Positions 1 to 8,579 of a stretch of 19,957 nucleotides of DNA are shown here, in pieces. Source of the DNA: Chrysochromulina tobinii (taxonomy: Eukaryota; Haptophyta; Prymnesiales; Chrysochromulinaceae). The stretch is from assembly GCA_001275005.1 (NCBI GenBank), contig JWZX01001732.1, positions 1-19,957 on the forward strand. The letters are read 5' to 3'. A model generated the notes under the pieces. That model was given only the letters and a program-made list of their open reading frames with translations. It made no database searches and was not told where the DNA came from. The position numbers and the translations under genes were made by a program. The first letter of the stretch is position 1. Every line of letters begins with the position of its first letter.

Positions 1-634
1 CGGGTCAACCCCGGGTCTGAACCCGTGCAACCACCTCGCCTGGCGGGCGTGTGGACCGTGGCGGACACACATACACAACACATACTGTGGATTCACAGCC
101 AAAAAGACATTCACAGGGACAAAAGGAACGCCGAGTGGTCATGACGGTCCTATACATCGGAGGTAGCCGGGACACACTACGACTGGTACCGGTTCAAAAT
201 CACCGGGCGGGGGAGTCGGGACAGACACGGCTCACACGGGGCGGCCGCGTAAGCGCGTTATGAATCCGTGGATTCCGTTTTCGCGGTGTCTTGTTCGGCT
301 CGCGCGGGGGGCTCGGCTTCAGGCTCGGCTTAGCCTTAGGGCTTTCTATTCTTGATTCTTCTCGCTTTCGGCTTTCGAGTTTTTCGGGCTTCGGTCGGGT
401 GTACGCCTGTACCGTTACAACTTAGGGACGACCGCGAGGGCCGAGGCGCCGGTGGCCGGACGACGTTGGCCGATGCTCACCGCACACGAATCCGCAGCCA
501 GGCGCAGCTTCGACCGGACACACGCGGCACGATACGAGCTCACCCGCCATGCTATATTGTTGCATGTCTGTGCCTGGCTTTCGACTCTCGAGGCAGGGAC
601 TTAAAGAAGGGACCCACTCACGCCGAGCGCTCCC
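1..634. other. Region without a supported gene
   Basis: This is the 3' flank of the minus-strand ADP-ribosyltransferase gene. Open frames here are short, arginine- and glycine-rich, and show no family resemblance. From about 305 to 400 the plus strand is unusually rich in T and C with repeated CGGCTT/GGCTTTC words, which looks like low-complexity untranslated or intergenic sequence. The window edge may cut another gene, but nothing here supports one. Confidence 0.5.
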
Positions 635-3103
635 CTAAACCTGTGACAGCAAAACGGGTGAGGGCACAAAGTATGGTGTGTAGAACTGCGGCTCCTCTGG
701 GGGCGCCAAGTTCGGCGCCAAGGTCGGCGCCGCCGACGGCGCCACCGACGGCGCCCCCACGGCACCCACGGCCACCAAGGGCGACAAGGTCGCTTGCCGT
801 GTGACTGAGTTGAGAGATGATTTTCTCATCCGATCCGACCTCGAGAGTGCGATCGCGGTGCGTAGAGGAGCGGCGAGAAAGAAGACGCTTGCGAGCATGA
901 AAAGGTGATTGATCCCCTTGGAACGAGATTGCATCTCCCAGGAATTGAATTCAGAGGCCCCCGAGAAGAAGAGCATGGCGCCGATGCCCAAGCTGATCTC
1001 GGAGACGAGAGCCGCTCGATCACTCTCGTGAATTTGTGCACTGCTGAGAAGCCGAAGCATCTTCCAGGATTGGGCGACGATGATGGTGAGCGAGCCGCAG
1101 ATGAAGCCGTAAATGCCCACGAGGTTCCAGGGATAGCCAAGCTCCTCAAAGGCGGGCTCGAATCCTATGGAGCCGGAGAGAAAGAGAACGTCACCTAACA
1201 CGGAGAGAGCCTGGTTGATGCGCATCCAAGTCACATTGGGCGGCAAGCTCCGAAAGAACTTGCTGTCCAAGTAGATGTAACCGACGCACCCGACGAGATA
1301 GAATGTAGCGCCCGCGTAGGCGTCCACGTGGTCGTACGCGTCTGGCGTCAGTGCGGTGACGTAGAAGGCAAAGGTGCCACAGATGAAGAGGCACCCGCAG
1401 AATGTGTACGCGAGATTGTCGAACGAGTGGCCACTGTACAAGAAGGAGTATGCGGGCCCGATGGTGTAGAAGAAGCAGCCCATCAGCCAGATGTGATTAA
1501 TGGTAGCTGGATTGACCACCATCCCAATCATTTCCGCTTGACGATCCCCTGCATCATACAGCAAGCAGCCGAACAAAAACAGCGCCGCGCCCAGGAAGAA
1601 GAAGGTCTCCATCAGGAAAGCCGTGAGCTCCGCGAGGCCACTTTCCACAGCTTTCATGATTCGGTAGACCTTCCATATCTGCGACAGGGTGACTGCGAGC
1701 GCCCCGATGACCCAGCACACGATTCCGAGCCTGTCGAAGGGAACGGCCGACTCATTGACGGCCGGAATGGCGCCAATCGAGCCGAGCACAAGCGACGTGC
1801 AGCCGAAAGCTGACAAGCAATGGGGGAGTACCGGTAACCCAGCAGCTTTGGATGCCCAGACCTGCGAGAGGTCGACGAGAAGCAGGCCGCAGAAGCCGAT
1901 TGAGTAAGCCAAGGCACCAGCCACGGGCCCTGCCGACCATTCATGTATGTAATAGACGGCCGTGCCGATGAGCAGCACGAAGCTTGACAGGCATGCCATG
2001 GTCGTGTGCCTGCGTGGCGTGCAGAAACGAGCTTGGCTGGTGGAGCCTGCCTCATAGCTGGGCAGCACCTCGACGACGGTAATCGAGCGCCCTTCGTGCA
2101 CAATCGTCGTGCTCTTGCCCGTCGGCCTCAGGAAGGTCAGCGGAGGGTAGAGCACCTCCTCCTCGGCTGGAAACGCCGAGAGGAACTGGATCGACGCGCC
2201 GCGCTCGACGAACGAATCGGTGCGAAGCTTGACGAGCAGTGACGTCGGTGCCGCCGAGTCCAGCAGCGCCGCCTCAAGCTTGGTGGTCGTACTCATGGGC
2301 GCCAGCTCCGTGCCTCCGTGCTGCAGGAAGCTGTCGCTCGGCTGCATGTCGCGTAAGCCCCGCCACAGGTCGAGCTTCGTCACCACCTTGCGACTATCCT
2401 CGTCGGCGCCCACCACACGTAACTTGCCGATCGCGTCGCGCAGGAACGCGACAGTCACGGGGAAGGGGTGCGCCGCCGTCGAGGCGACGTCGCGCAGCGG
2501 CTCGTTGAGCACCTTGTGCGCGGCCGTCGTGTAGATGCGCAGCGCAGCGACGTGCGCCTCGTCCAGCCTTGCCATGCGCGCGTACGGATGCGAGACGAAA
2601 TCGGCGAGCCGCTCGCCATTGCGGCCAATGTCGCGCGTCAGCCCGTGCTGGAAGGTCTTGCCGGACGAGCCTGCGCGCTCATACAGCACATAGCGCATGC
2701 ACTCCTTCGCTTCCTCAGCGTGCTCGCCAGCGTAGCCCTCGAACTCGGCCACAATGGCGGGAAGGCCCTTCGCAAAGCCGCTGCGCACCACACTCGGCGG
2801 CACCTTCGTGTTGAAGCCGAGCGCAGCGTCCTGCGAGGAGTGCGTGCCTGTGACGAGTGACTTCAGCTCCGAGATGAACCTTTCGCTGCCGCGGGCGTTA
2901 GAGGCTCGAAAGCGGACAAACTGATCGAGATCGAGAGGATCGTCACAGTCCTTGAGAAAGACGACCAATGAGTCGGCCATAGAGCCCTTGGCCGTTTGCA
3001 TCTCCTGTTCGCCGAGGAGCTGCGTCGTGAGCTGTTTACCAGTCGGCATGCTGCGTCTCCTTGCTTCCTTTTCCACGGCGTTCCTCGCCTGCAGGGTCCA
3101 CAA
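635..3103 (-). CDS. ADP-ribosyltransferase fused to a multi-pass membrane domain
   Basis: Single-exon, 822 residues. Residues about 45-350 look like an arginine-type mono-ADP-ribosyltransferase, which transfers ADP-ribose from NAD+ to protein. The three catalytic elements are in order: LWRGL with Arg248, MSTTT at 270-274 (the S-T-S position), and FPAEEEVLYPPLT at 311-323 with Glu314-x-Glu316. EALRIYTT-like text (ALRIYTTAAHKVLNEPLR, 187-204) fits the helical part of the fold. From 365 to 755 there are about twelve hydrophobic segments, mostly in pairs with Gly-rich FxxG spacing, reminiscent of YrhK-like membrane repeats (uncertain). The tail is Pro/Ala-rich. No secretion signal precedes the enzyme domain, so it probably faces the cytosol on a membrane. 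Met1 is the longest start; Met19, Met35 and Met42 are alternatives. The substrate is unknown. Family call firm; membrane family name tentative. Confidence 0.85.
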   Translation of the reverse strand: MWTLQARNAVEKEARRRSMPTGKQLTTQLLGEQEMQTAKGSMADSLVVFLKDCDDPLDLDQFVRFRASNARGSERFISELKSLVTGTHSSQDAALGFNTKVPPSVVRSGFAKGLPAIVAEFEGYAGEHAEEAKECMRYVLYERAGSSGKTFQHGLTRDIGRNGERLADFVSHPYARMARLDEAHVAALRIYTTAAHKVLNEPLRDVASTAAHPFPVTVAFLRDAIGKLRVVGADEDSRKVVTKLDLWRGLRDMQPSDSFLQHGGTELAPMSTTTKLEAALLDSAAPTSLLVKLRTDSFVERGASIQFLSAFPAEEEVLYPPLTFLRPTGKSTTIVHEGRSITVVEVLPSYEAGSTSQARFCTPRRHTTMACLSSFVLLIGTAVYYIHEWSAGPVAGALAYSIGFCGLLLVDLSQVWASKAAGLPVLPHCLSAFGCTSLVLGSIGAIPAVNESAVPFDRLGIVCWVIGALAVTLSQIWKVYRIMKAVESGLAELTAFLMETFFFLGAALFLFGCLLYDAGDRQAEMIGMVVNPATINHIWLMGCFFYTIGPAYSFLYSGHSFDNLAYTFCGCLFICGTFAFYVTALTPDAYDHVDAYAGATFYLVGCVGYIYLDSKFFRSLPPNVTWMRINQALSVLGDVLFLSGSIGFEPAFEELGYPWNLVGIYGFICGSLTIIVAQSWKMLRLLSSAQIHESDRAALVSEISLGIGAMLFFSGASEFNSWEMQSRSKGINHLFMLASVFFLAAPLRTAIALSRSDRMRKSSLNSVTRQATLSPLVAVGAVGAPSVAPSAAPTLAPNLAPPEEPQFYTPYFVPSPVLLSQV
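700..765. repeat. GGCGCC-rich tandem repeat in coding sequence
   Basis: The palindromic hexamer GGCGCC recurs at short spacing between about 700 and 755. It lies inside the 3' coding end of the ADP-ribosyltransferase gene and encodes the Pro/Ala-rich tail (PSVAPSAAPTLAPNLAPP). It is probably a slippage-derived low-complexity segment. Confidence 0.7.
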
Positions 3104-3346
3104 GCGAACGTCGGCGCGTCCGCGGCGTCAACCACGTTGGCAATAAAACTCCACCACAAAGATCAGTTTCGTCAGGCAGTTTCGTCGCGGTCCACCAACT
3201 TGCTGTCCCGTACAACACGTCCGCAGGCCTCTCTCCGGACCCCCACAAAACGAGTGAACGACGCTGCTGTTGCTGTTCAACACGTACGCCGGCACTCTCT
3301 CCACACTCCGTACCGTACATTGTACCCTCAAACACGAGGGCCACAA

Positions 3347-5762
3347 TCACCGAGATTGTGGGATAGCCTGCGGCGCACGCCGCCGCTCCTGGGCAAGAAA
3401 GTCACGGAACTTGAGCGCATGGCCGGGCTTCATGCCCACATCGCGCACGAGCGCGTCGAGGTGCTCTGCGCTCATCTGGAGTATGAAGTCGCGATCGTCG
3501 TACCCCGCCTCGTCAAAGCTGGCGGCGTACATCCCGAGTCGGAAGCGCTCGAGCATCTCCCTCACCTCGGTCATGCCCATGGCAACGCTCGCAAGGTCGC
3601 CCATGACAGCGCCTGAGGCGATGGAGTCCGCAGCCATCTTGGGACGCTTTGCGGCCGCCGGCACCGTGCGGGGCCAGTCAGGTGCCGGCGCTTGCCTGCC
3701 AGGGGCCTCCTCGTCCGCTTGCATGCCACAGGCCTTCTCGCCCGACATGTACGTGAGCCACGCGCCTTGCACCGTTCTCGCCTTCCGTTGGCCATCCGAG
3801 ATGACGCTCCTCGTGTTGCCGTTGCCCGTGACGTATTTCACCCTCGACCATCCCGGCGGCAGCTCGGCGAGCCGTCGGCCAGCGCGCGGAGCCGACTTGC
3901 CCTCATCCTCTGCATCCGCCGCCGCCACCATGGCCGACGACACTTCGGACGACCGCTGCGCTGCCGGCACGAGGAGGCAGTGGCCTCCCCGGCCGTTGTG
4001 CGCGTACCCCCGCGTGCAAAGCGGGTTGCGCTCGCACTGGCCCACCGCGAGCGCCGTCTTGGGCGCGCCTCGACTCGATGCCGGTGCTCGACTCGGCGCT
4101 CCACCCACCGCCAGCGCCGTCTTGGGCGCGCCTCGACTCGATGGCGGCAGCGCGGGCACCACCAACGACAGCGGCGCGCACCGAAAGGTGATTGGCTGGC
4201 CGCCGCCCAAGGACACGGTGGACTCATCCCATACGACGGCGCCTGCGACGGCGCCTTGGCCCTCGCCGCCGTCGCCTTGGGCAGCCGCCCAGACGCCACC
4301 CCCCTCCCCGCCGCCGCCGCCGCCACTCTCCGCCGCCGCCGCCGACACCACCGAGGTCGAGGTCGAGGCCCCTTTTTGGTTGTAGCCTAAAAGTAGCTTC
4401 GGAGTTGCCTTCTTGGGCAGCTTTGGAGCACCGTCACGGCGCTTCCACTCGTGATTCTCGGAGCGCCGGTCGTACCACTCGAGGAAGGATTCGTCAGCCG
4501 ACTCATCGGGACGATGCACGCACACCTGCATGTAAGGTGAGCAACACCCATCAGCGGACCATCGAGGCCGGTTTCGTAGCGCGACTGATCGGGACGGTGC
4601 ATGCATCGCGGGGTGGTGCATGCATCGGGACGGTGCAAGCATACCTGGAAGCGTCCATCCACGAGCACGCGACGCACGTGCGCCGTACGCCACTGCGGCT
4701 CGCCAGGGCGGGTATGCTCGTCCTCGACTTCCGCATCGATCAACTCGTAGAGAGCGGGCGGGCGCCAAACCTCTCGCCCCTCGTGGCGCGCCTCGAAGCG
4801 CATTCGCAGCACCTGTGGGGAAGAGGAGGGCGCTGTGGTGAGCACTTGCATGCGGCCGGGCGCGCCTCGAAGCGCCTTCGCAGCACCTCGTGTAGCGAGC
4901 CGAAGGCACGGATCGAGGAATGGTTCCACATCTTGGTGCCCTCCTTGGCCGCAGCGATCTCCGGTGTGGCTACGTACAGGTCGCTCTCCCTGCTTCCAGC
5001 TTGCGGCCGGGGTACCTTGCTCATCAGCCAGATGCCGTGCGGCGTTGGCACTTCGACACATAGCTCGGAAGGACTCAATGCCTTAGCTGCCTTCCACACC
5101 GCCGCTGCCTCCGGGTCGTTGGCGAGGGCGCCGCTGAGCTCTTCGGGGGCGTGTAGGTGAGGTGCGCGCACATGGGCGGAGATGACGATCTCATCAGTGG
5201 AGGTGCCGATCTCATCAGTGGAGATGCCGTACTCGTCCTGACCGTCCCCGCCCTCGTCCTCGGCACGACCATTCCTCGCCCTCTTCCCTGGCGATGGCCG
5301 CGGCGTCGCCGTGGCGGTGCGCGCCGCGATGGACAGGTCGACGGGCACGAGCGATGTGCAGAGCGCCTCGTCAGCCACGCCCTCCTCCTCCCAGATACTT
5401 TGAAAGTCGTCGTCGCCTTCCAGGGTGCCAGGGACGAAGCGCTCGACGGGGCGCTTATACCGGAGGGATGCGCGCGGAGCGGACGAGTACTTACCTGTCG
5501 ACGAGCCGCCCTCTTCCTCCTTCGCAATCGTCGATGTGCCCTCTGTCATATCGGCCACACCGCTTGCGTCGCCGACTGCACTCGAAGGGAAGCCACCGTG
5601 GGTTGCAGTTGCGACTGTTGGCAGCTCAGCTACTGGCGAGGCGTCAGCCGCGGCAACGGCCTCCACTGCAGTGGCAGCGAGGACGAGGACGTCCTCCTCT
5701 TCCTCATCGACCTCCATTTCGAGGCTTTCGTCGTCGTCGTCGTCGTCGTCGAGGAAGAACAT
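3347..5762 (-). CDS. Acidic SAM-domain protein, probably nuclear (3 exons)
   Basis: Model: complement of 4887-5762, 4645-4812 and 3347-4525, all phase 0, giving 740 residues. The N-terminus has a poly-Asp run and acidic stretch (5-24). Residues about 290-380, split over all three exons, read continuously across the joins (VLVDGRFQ | VCVHRPDESADESF), which supports the splicing; the segment resembles a Tudor/Agenet-like fold only loosely. A Cys/His cluster (QCERNPLCTRGYAHNGRGGHC region) could bind zinc. LPPGWSRVKYVTGNGNTRSV (about 570-589) resembles the start of an MBD-like domain. A SAM domain closes the protein (EVREMLERFRLGMYAASF ... LKFRDFLAQE, about 668-728). Together this suggests a chromatin or scaffold protein; that is inference. 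The start at 5762 is a choice: the frame stays open further upstream. The locus is head-to-head with the DUF501 gene. Confidence 0.72.
4041..4143. repeat. Two 40 bp direct repeats in coding sequence
   Basis: Positions 4041-4080 and 4104-4143 are 40 bp copies with one mismatch, 63 bp apart. In the SAM-domain gene they encode two copies of ASSRGAPKTALAVG (first residue differs). The reading frame is kept through both copies. Confidence 0.9.
4526..4644 (-). other. Intron 2 of SAM-domain gene, with exon-derived duplication
   Basis: 119 bp GT-AG intron (donor GTATGC, acceptor ACATGCAG). Its first 22 bases (4623-4644) match the first 22 bases of the next exon (4504-4525) at 19 positions, and further partial copies with GATGCATGCACCGTCCC lie inside it. 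Phase 0 on both sides. Confidence 0.8.
4813..4853 (-). repeat. Shared intron 3' module, copy A
   Basis: Minus strand: starts GCATGCAAGTGCTCACCAC and ends CTTCCCCACAG, 41 bp. One of five copies in this window (see 12787, 13156, 15755, 17834). The core GTGCTCACCAC and the CCCCACAG acceptor are kept and the middle is variable. Confidence 0.88.
4813..4886 (-). other. Intron 1 of SAM-domain gene, introner-like
   Basis: 74 bp GT-AG intron. Its first 28 bases (4859-4886) equal the first 28 bases of the next exon (4785-4812) except for one base. The remainder (4813-4853) is a copy of the shared 3' module. The intron is thus a duplicated target plus module, with the donor taken from the duplicate and the acceptor from the module. 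Confidence 0.85.
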
Positions 5763-5921
5763 GCTTGCGATTTGCTTCGCAAGCACGCGCCCAGTTTGGC
5801 GGTTCGCGCCATTTCCCAGGCTCGACAAGCAAAGGAGCGGAGCGGCGAGCCCGCCTCCCCCACTCGCCGCGCGCGCGCGCTCGCAAATCTTTGCCGAAAC
5901 TGACGTGACCTCTATGGAAAC
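5763..5921. promoter_or_regulatory. Divergent promoter region
   Basis: 159 bp separates the chosen start of the minus-strand SAM gene from the plus-strand DUF501 gene, so both promoters must lie in or around it. It holds GCGCGCGCGC near 5870 and TTCGCGCC at 5803, which resembles an E2F site. No TATA-like box is evident. The exact transcription starts cannot be read from the sequence. Confidence 0.4.
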
Positions 5922-6887
5922 TTGACCCAGGTCAGCAGCATGCTGGACGCGCCGACGTCGCAGTACTCTCCCGAAGACGCCGCATGGCTCTTGATGCACC
6001 AGCATCGCAAGGTGTTGGATGCGCGCGTGCGCATCACGGGCGTGGCGGCTCGCGATGCAGCCGATGGCCATCCAACTGTACTCGTTTGCTATCCTCTGCG
6101 AGATGTCGGCGCAGAGTCGGCCGCGGCGCGCAGCTTTGAAGGCCGGCGTGAGACGCGCGGCGGCTCCTTGCGAAAATGGCTCTCCGCATCGCCAGTGCCT
6201 TGGCCCAACTTTTATTGGCTCTGCTGCCCTGCGCTCGCCGCGCGTGTGGGCCGCCTTGAGCACCTCGGCCTCGTGCAAGAGTGGCAGAATGAGATTGCAC
6301 ACGACAGCACAACGCCGTTCGCGCTTGAGCTCGCTGCGGCGCACCGGCAGTACGGCGCCGCACGGTGGGCAGCGCTATCCGACGACGACCGCGCCTACTG
6401 TGAGTCTCAGCACGAGGGCTTTGTCGCCGCCCTGCGCGACGCTGGCGTGGGCGGCCAGAAATTCGTCAGTCAGGTGAAGTGCTTGCATGCGCACCTTGCG
6501 CATGCACTCGCGGGTGGCGACAACCCCGTGGGCAGGCGCGTGCTCGCATGCCTCGCGCGGCGGGACGACGAGGCAGTGTGCGGGGGTGACCATGCGCACG
6601 AGGAGGAGGCCGGTAGCGAGGAGGAGGCAAGGTTGCTGGCAGGCTTGGAGGAGGATACAGGTACGGATGACGTGCGTCATCACGAGGTGGCTCGTCGTGT
6701 GACCTCTTTGGAAGAGGATCGAGGAATGCCGCCGAGCACGACCAGAAGCAGCGGCCAGACGAGCAGAGGTGGGCGTGGCAGGGCAGGAGGCGCGTGGTCG
6801 ATCGTGGCTCGGTCTGCCTCTGCGATCGTGCTGGCTTTGGTGACGCTCGCCGCGGCCTTGGCGCTGCAGAGAAGACGTAGGCGGTGA
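5922..6887 (+). CDS. DUF501 family protein with C-terminal membrane anchor
   Basis: Single exon, 321 residues. Residues about 20-210 match DUF501, a family known mainly from bacteria with some algal and plant members: PNFYWLCCPALAARVGRLE (about 94-112) and the signature GVGGQKFVSQVKCLHAHLA (175-193) followed by GGDNPVGRRVL. The molecular function of DUF501 is not established. The C-terminal third is acidic and then Arg/Gly-rich. A single hydrophobic helix near the end (SIVARSASAIVLALVTLAAA) is followed by QRRRRR, the layout of a tail-anchored membrane protein; I would not expect that in the bacterial members. The GTGAAGTGCTTGCATGC stretch at 6475 resembles intron modules elsewhere but encodes the conserved VKCLHAH motif, so it is coding. 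Start ATG at 5922 is the first in frame. Confidence 0.85.
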   Translation: MTQVSSMLDAPTSQYSPEDAAWLLMHQHRKVLDARVRITGVAARDAADGHPTVLVCYPLRDVGAESAAARSFEGRRETRGGSLRKWLSASPVPWPNFYWLCCPALAARVGRLEHLGLVQEWQNEIAHDSTTPFALELAAAHRQYGAARWAALSDDDRAYCESQHEGFVAALRDAGVGGQKFVSQVKCLHAHLAHALAGGDNPVGRRVLACLARRDDEAVCGGDHAHEEEAGSEEEARLLAGLEEDTGTDDVRHHEVARRVTSLEEDRGMPPSTTRSSGQTSRGGRGRAGGAWSIVARSASAIVLALVTLAAALALQRRRRR

Positions 6888-7147
6888 TGGGCTGACACTT
6901 TCTTTTGGCTTTGACGCTGTCTTTATTTCAGTATCCTCGACGGGCCGCGGTCCGTCGCTTTCACAGTCGCCTCAACACAGCGGCGCTGTCGCGCATACAG
7001 CTCACATCAGGTGCTGACCGACGCGTGCGACGTGGTCGCTTTCATATGATTTGTAATCTGTAAATTTCTACCTTCGCATACGGTTCATAGATCATACTTC
7101 TTATGCGGCTTCGAATCGGGCTGCGCGGTCGGACGAGTCGCCTGAGG
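6888..7147. other. Short convergent intergenic region
   Basis: 260 bp between two convergent genes (DUF501 on plus, RRP15 on minus), holding both 3' untranslated regions. A relatively AT-rich patch at 7040-7105 includes TGTAATCTGTAAATTT, a possible polyadenylation context. No gene is seen. Confidence 0.45.
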
Positions 7148-7792
7148 TCAGAGTTCCTTCTCCTCGTCCTCGTCCTCTAAATCGGCGCCGTGACCATCCT
7201 GCTCAATATCACCCCCATCGACCTCGTCGTCACCGCGCCCAAAGTCCTTGGCGCGTGCCCGTCCAAGCATGAAGTCGTCGCGTAGGAACGTGGCGCCTGG
7301 CTTGTCGCCGCCGCCGCTGCTCCTCACTGCGCCACTGCTACCACGCCGCAACACATCGAGGAAGCTCTCCTTGCTGGCGGCCGCCTGAGCCTGCTCGCCC
7401 ATAGCATCACTGCCGCCTTCGGAGGCGGCGCCATCCGATCGTTTGCGCTTCCGATCCTTGCTCTTGACCGAGCTAGTGTCAGTGTCCTTTTGTGCAGTGC
7501 GCACGGCGTTGAACAATGCGACGACGCCTTGGGTGGCCGTCTTCTTGAGCATCGTCTCGAGGACGGGGTTGATCGCCGATGGCATCTGTTTGAGCTGCTG
7601 GTGCGCCGTGCCCGTGAGCGCCTTCTTGGCGCGCGCAAGTGCAGCCTTCTCCTTTTCCTCTGCCTTCTCTTCCGCAAGGCGCTTCTCGGGCCCCTTGCGC
7701 CGCGCGAGGATGGGCACACCAGCAGGGAGCGGCGCGTCGAGGATGGACGCGGCGATGTCGCCGAGCGATATAGTCGGCTGCTTAGGCGGCAT
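7148..7792 (-). CDS. RRP15: Ribosome biogenesis protein RRP15
   Basis: Single exon, 214 residues. Rrp15 is a nucleolar factor needed for maturation of pre-60S particles and processing of large-subunit rRNA precursors. The family's order of motifs is present: an N-terminal helix ending in PILARRKGPEKRLAEEK (27-43), a basic coiled stretch, LKKTATQGVVALFNAVRTAQ (82-101), KESFLDVLRRG (141-151) and a late LRDDFMLGRA segment (170-179). Basic KSKDRKRKR (110-118) suits nuclear or nucleolar import, and the C-terminus is acidic. The size matches compact members of the family. The ATG at 7792 begins MPPKQPTISLGDIAASIL, which fits the family N-terminus, so I see no need for an upstream exon. Transcribed convergently with the DUF501 gene. 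Identification is confident from the central motif. Confidence 0.93.
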   Translation of the reverse strand: MPPKQPTISLGDIAASILDAPLPAGVPILARRKGPEKRLAEEKAEEKEKAALARAKKALTGTAHQQLKQMPSAINPVLETMLKKTATQGVVALFNAVRTAQKDTDTSSVKSKDRKRKRSDGAASEGGSDAMGEQAQAAASKESFLDVLRRGSSGAVRSSGGGDKPGATFLRDDFMLGRARAKDFGRGDDEVDGGDIEQDGHGADLEDEDEEKEL

Positions 7793-8579
7793 GTGCGTCC
7801 GCGTTTAGGGCTGGCTGGTCTGGACGCACGCACTGCCGGAGCTCTGTGTGGTGTTCTGAGTGCGCGGAGCACGTCGCGCAAAGGGCGTCGTCTTGTGGAG
7901 TCCAGTTTTGTTGTTCAACACAGCGCTTCTCCGGACCCCACAAGCACGTCCTGCATGGCCCTGAAGGGCGAGCTGTTCAGGCACGGCACGCAACCGGACC
8001 CCCAAGAGTGCGCCTGCTGGGCTGCTCGCGATGTTCACCACAACCACGAGACCGCGCTCCCGACGATTCTCGGCGGCAACGGCATGCAACGGAATCGCGG
8101 CGCGGCCGACGCGCGTGACGCGCTGACGCCCCGCGCGTCTATGCCGACTATGGGCCGCCCGATCGACGTGCGACGAAGGACGAACTTCACATTTACAATC
8201 GACATTTACAACACATTAGTAATCTCACAATCATGAGGCCGCGTCACCGTCAGGGTCAGTGAAATCACGCCACAGAGGACAGAGCCTAATACTTAGGCTG
8301 AGCCTAGACCCATGCCTAGACCAGACACTGCACACTCCGGACACTGATTGTAACACACTAGTAACACACTGACAATGTAACTGACAATGCACACGTGAAT
8401 GAATGATTATGCAATGACACGACTGAACATTTTGAGAATGACTATCTCTCTACACTCTAGAAGAATCATTGGAAGTCTGAAAGGCCGTGTCTCAGAGCAG
8501 TCGAGAGCCGAATCGACAGTGCGCGACACGAGTTTCGCCACTTCACGGCCAAAGGTGCAGATGTTTCGACACCGAGCGG
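7793..8579. other. Intergenic region between RRP15 and unknown gene
   Basis: 787 bp with no supported gene. The left part is the RRP15 upstream region, GC-rich, containing an inverted repeat (7892-7944). From about 8180 to 8560 the base composition drops to much more A/T with repeated AACACACTAGT/GACAATG words and a 13 bp near-palindrome TAGGCTGAGCCTA at 8294-8306. That part is probably the 3' untranslated region of the minus-strand gene ending at 8580. Confidence 0.5.
7892..7944. repeat. Inverted repeat upstream of RRP15
   Basis: CTTGTGGAGTCC (7892-7903) pairs with GGACCCCACAAG (7933-7944) at 11 of 12 positions, with a 29 base spacer containing TGTTCAACAC. It sits 100-150 bp upstream of the RRP15 start codon, within the likely promoter or 5' untranslated region. 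Confidence 0.65.

Noticed and set aside
1-23. Inverted-looking GGGTCAACCCCGGGTCTGAACC at the window start
   Set aside because: Only short imperfect symmetry in GC-rich sequence; no stem longer than about five pairs.
6475-6545. A possible introner copy in the DUF501 gene (GTGAAGTGCTTGCATGCGCACC)
   Set aside because: The sequence encodes the conserved VKCLHAHLA...GGDNPVG signature of the family, and no CCCCACAG acceptor follows.
7490-8236. A 248-codon plus-strand frame opposite and beyond RRP15
   Set aside because: Its first half is antisense to RRP15 and the rest covers the RRP15 upstream region with no family resemblance.
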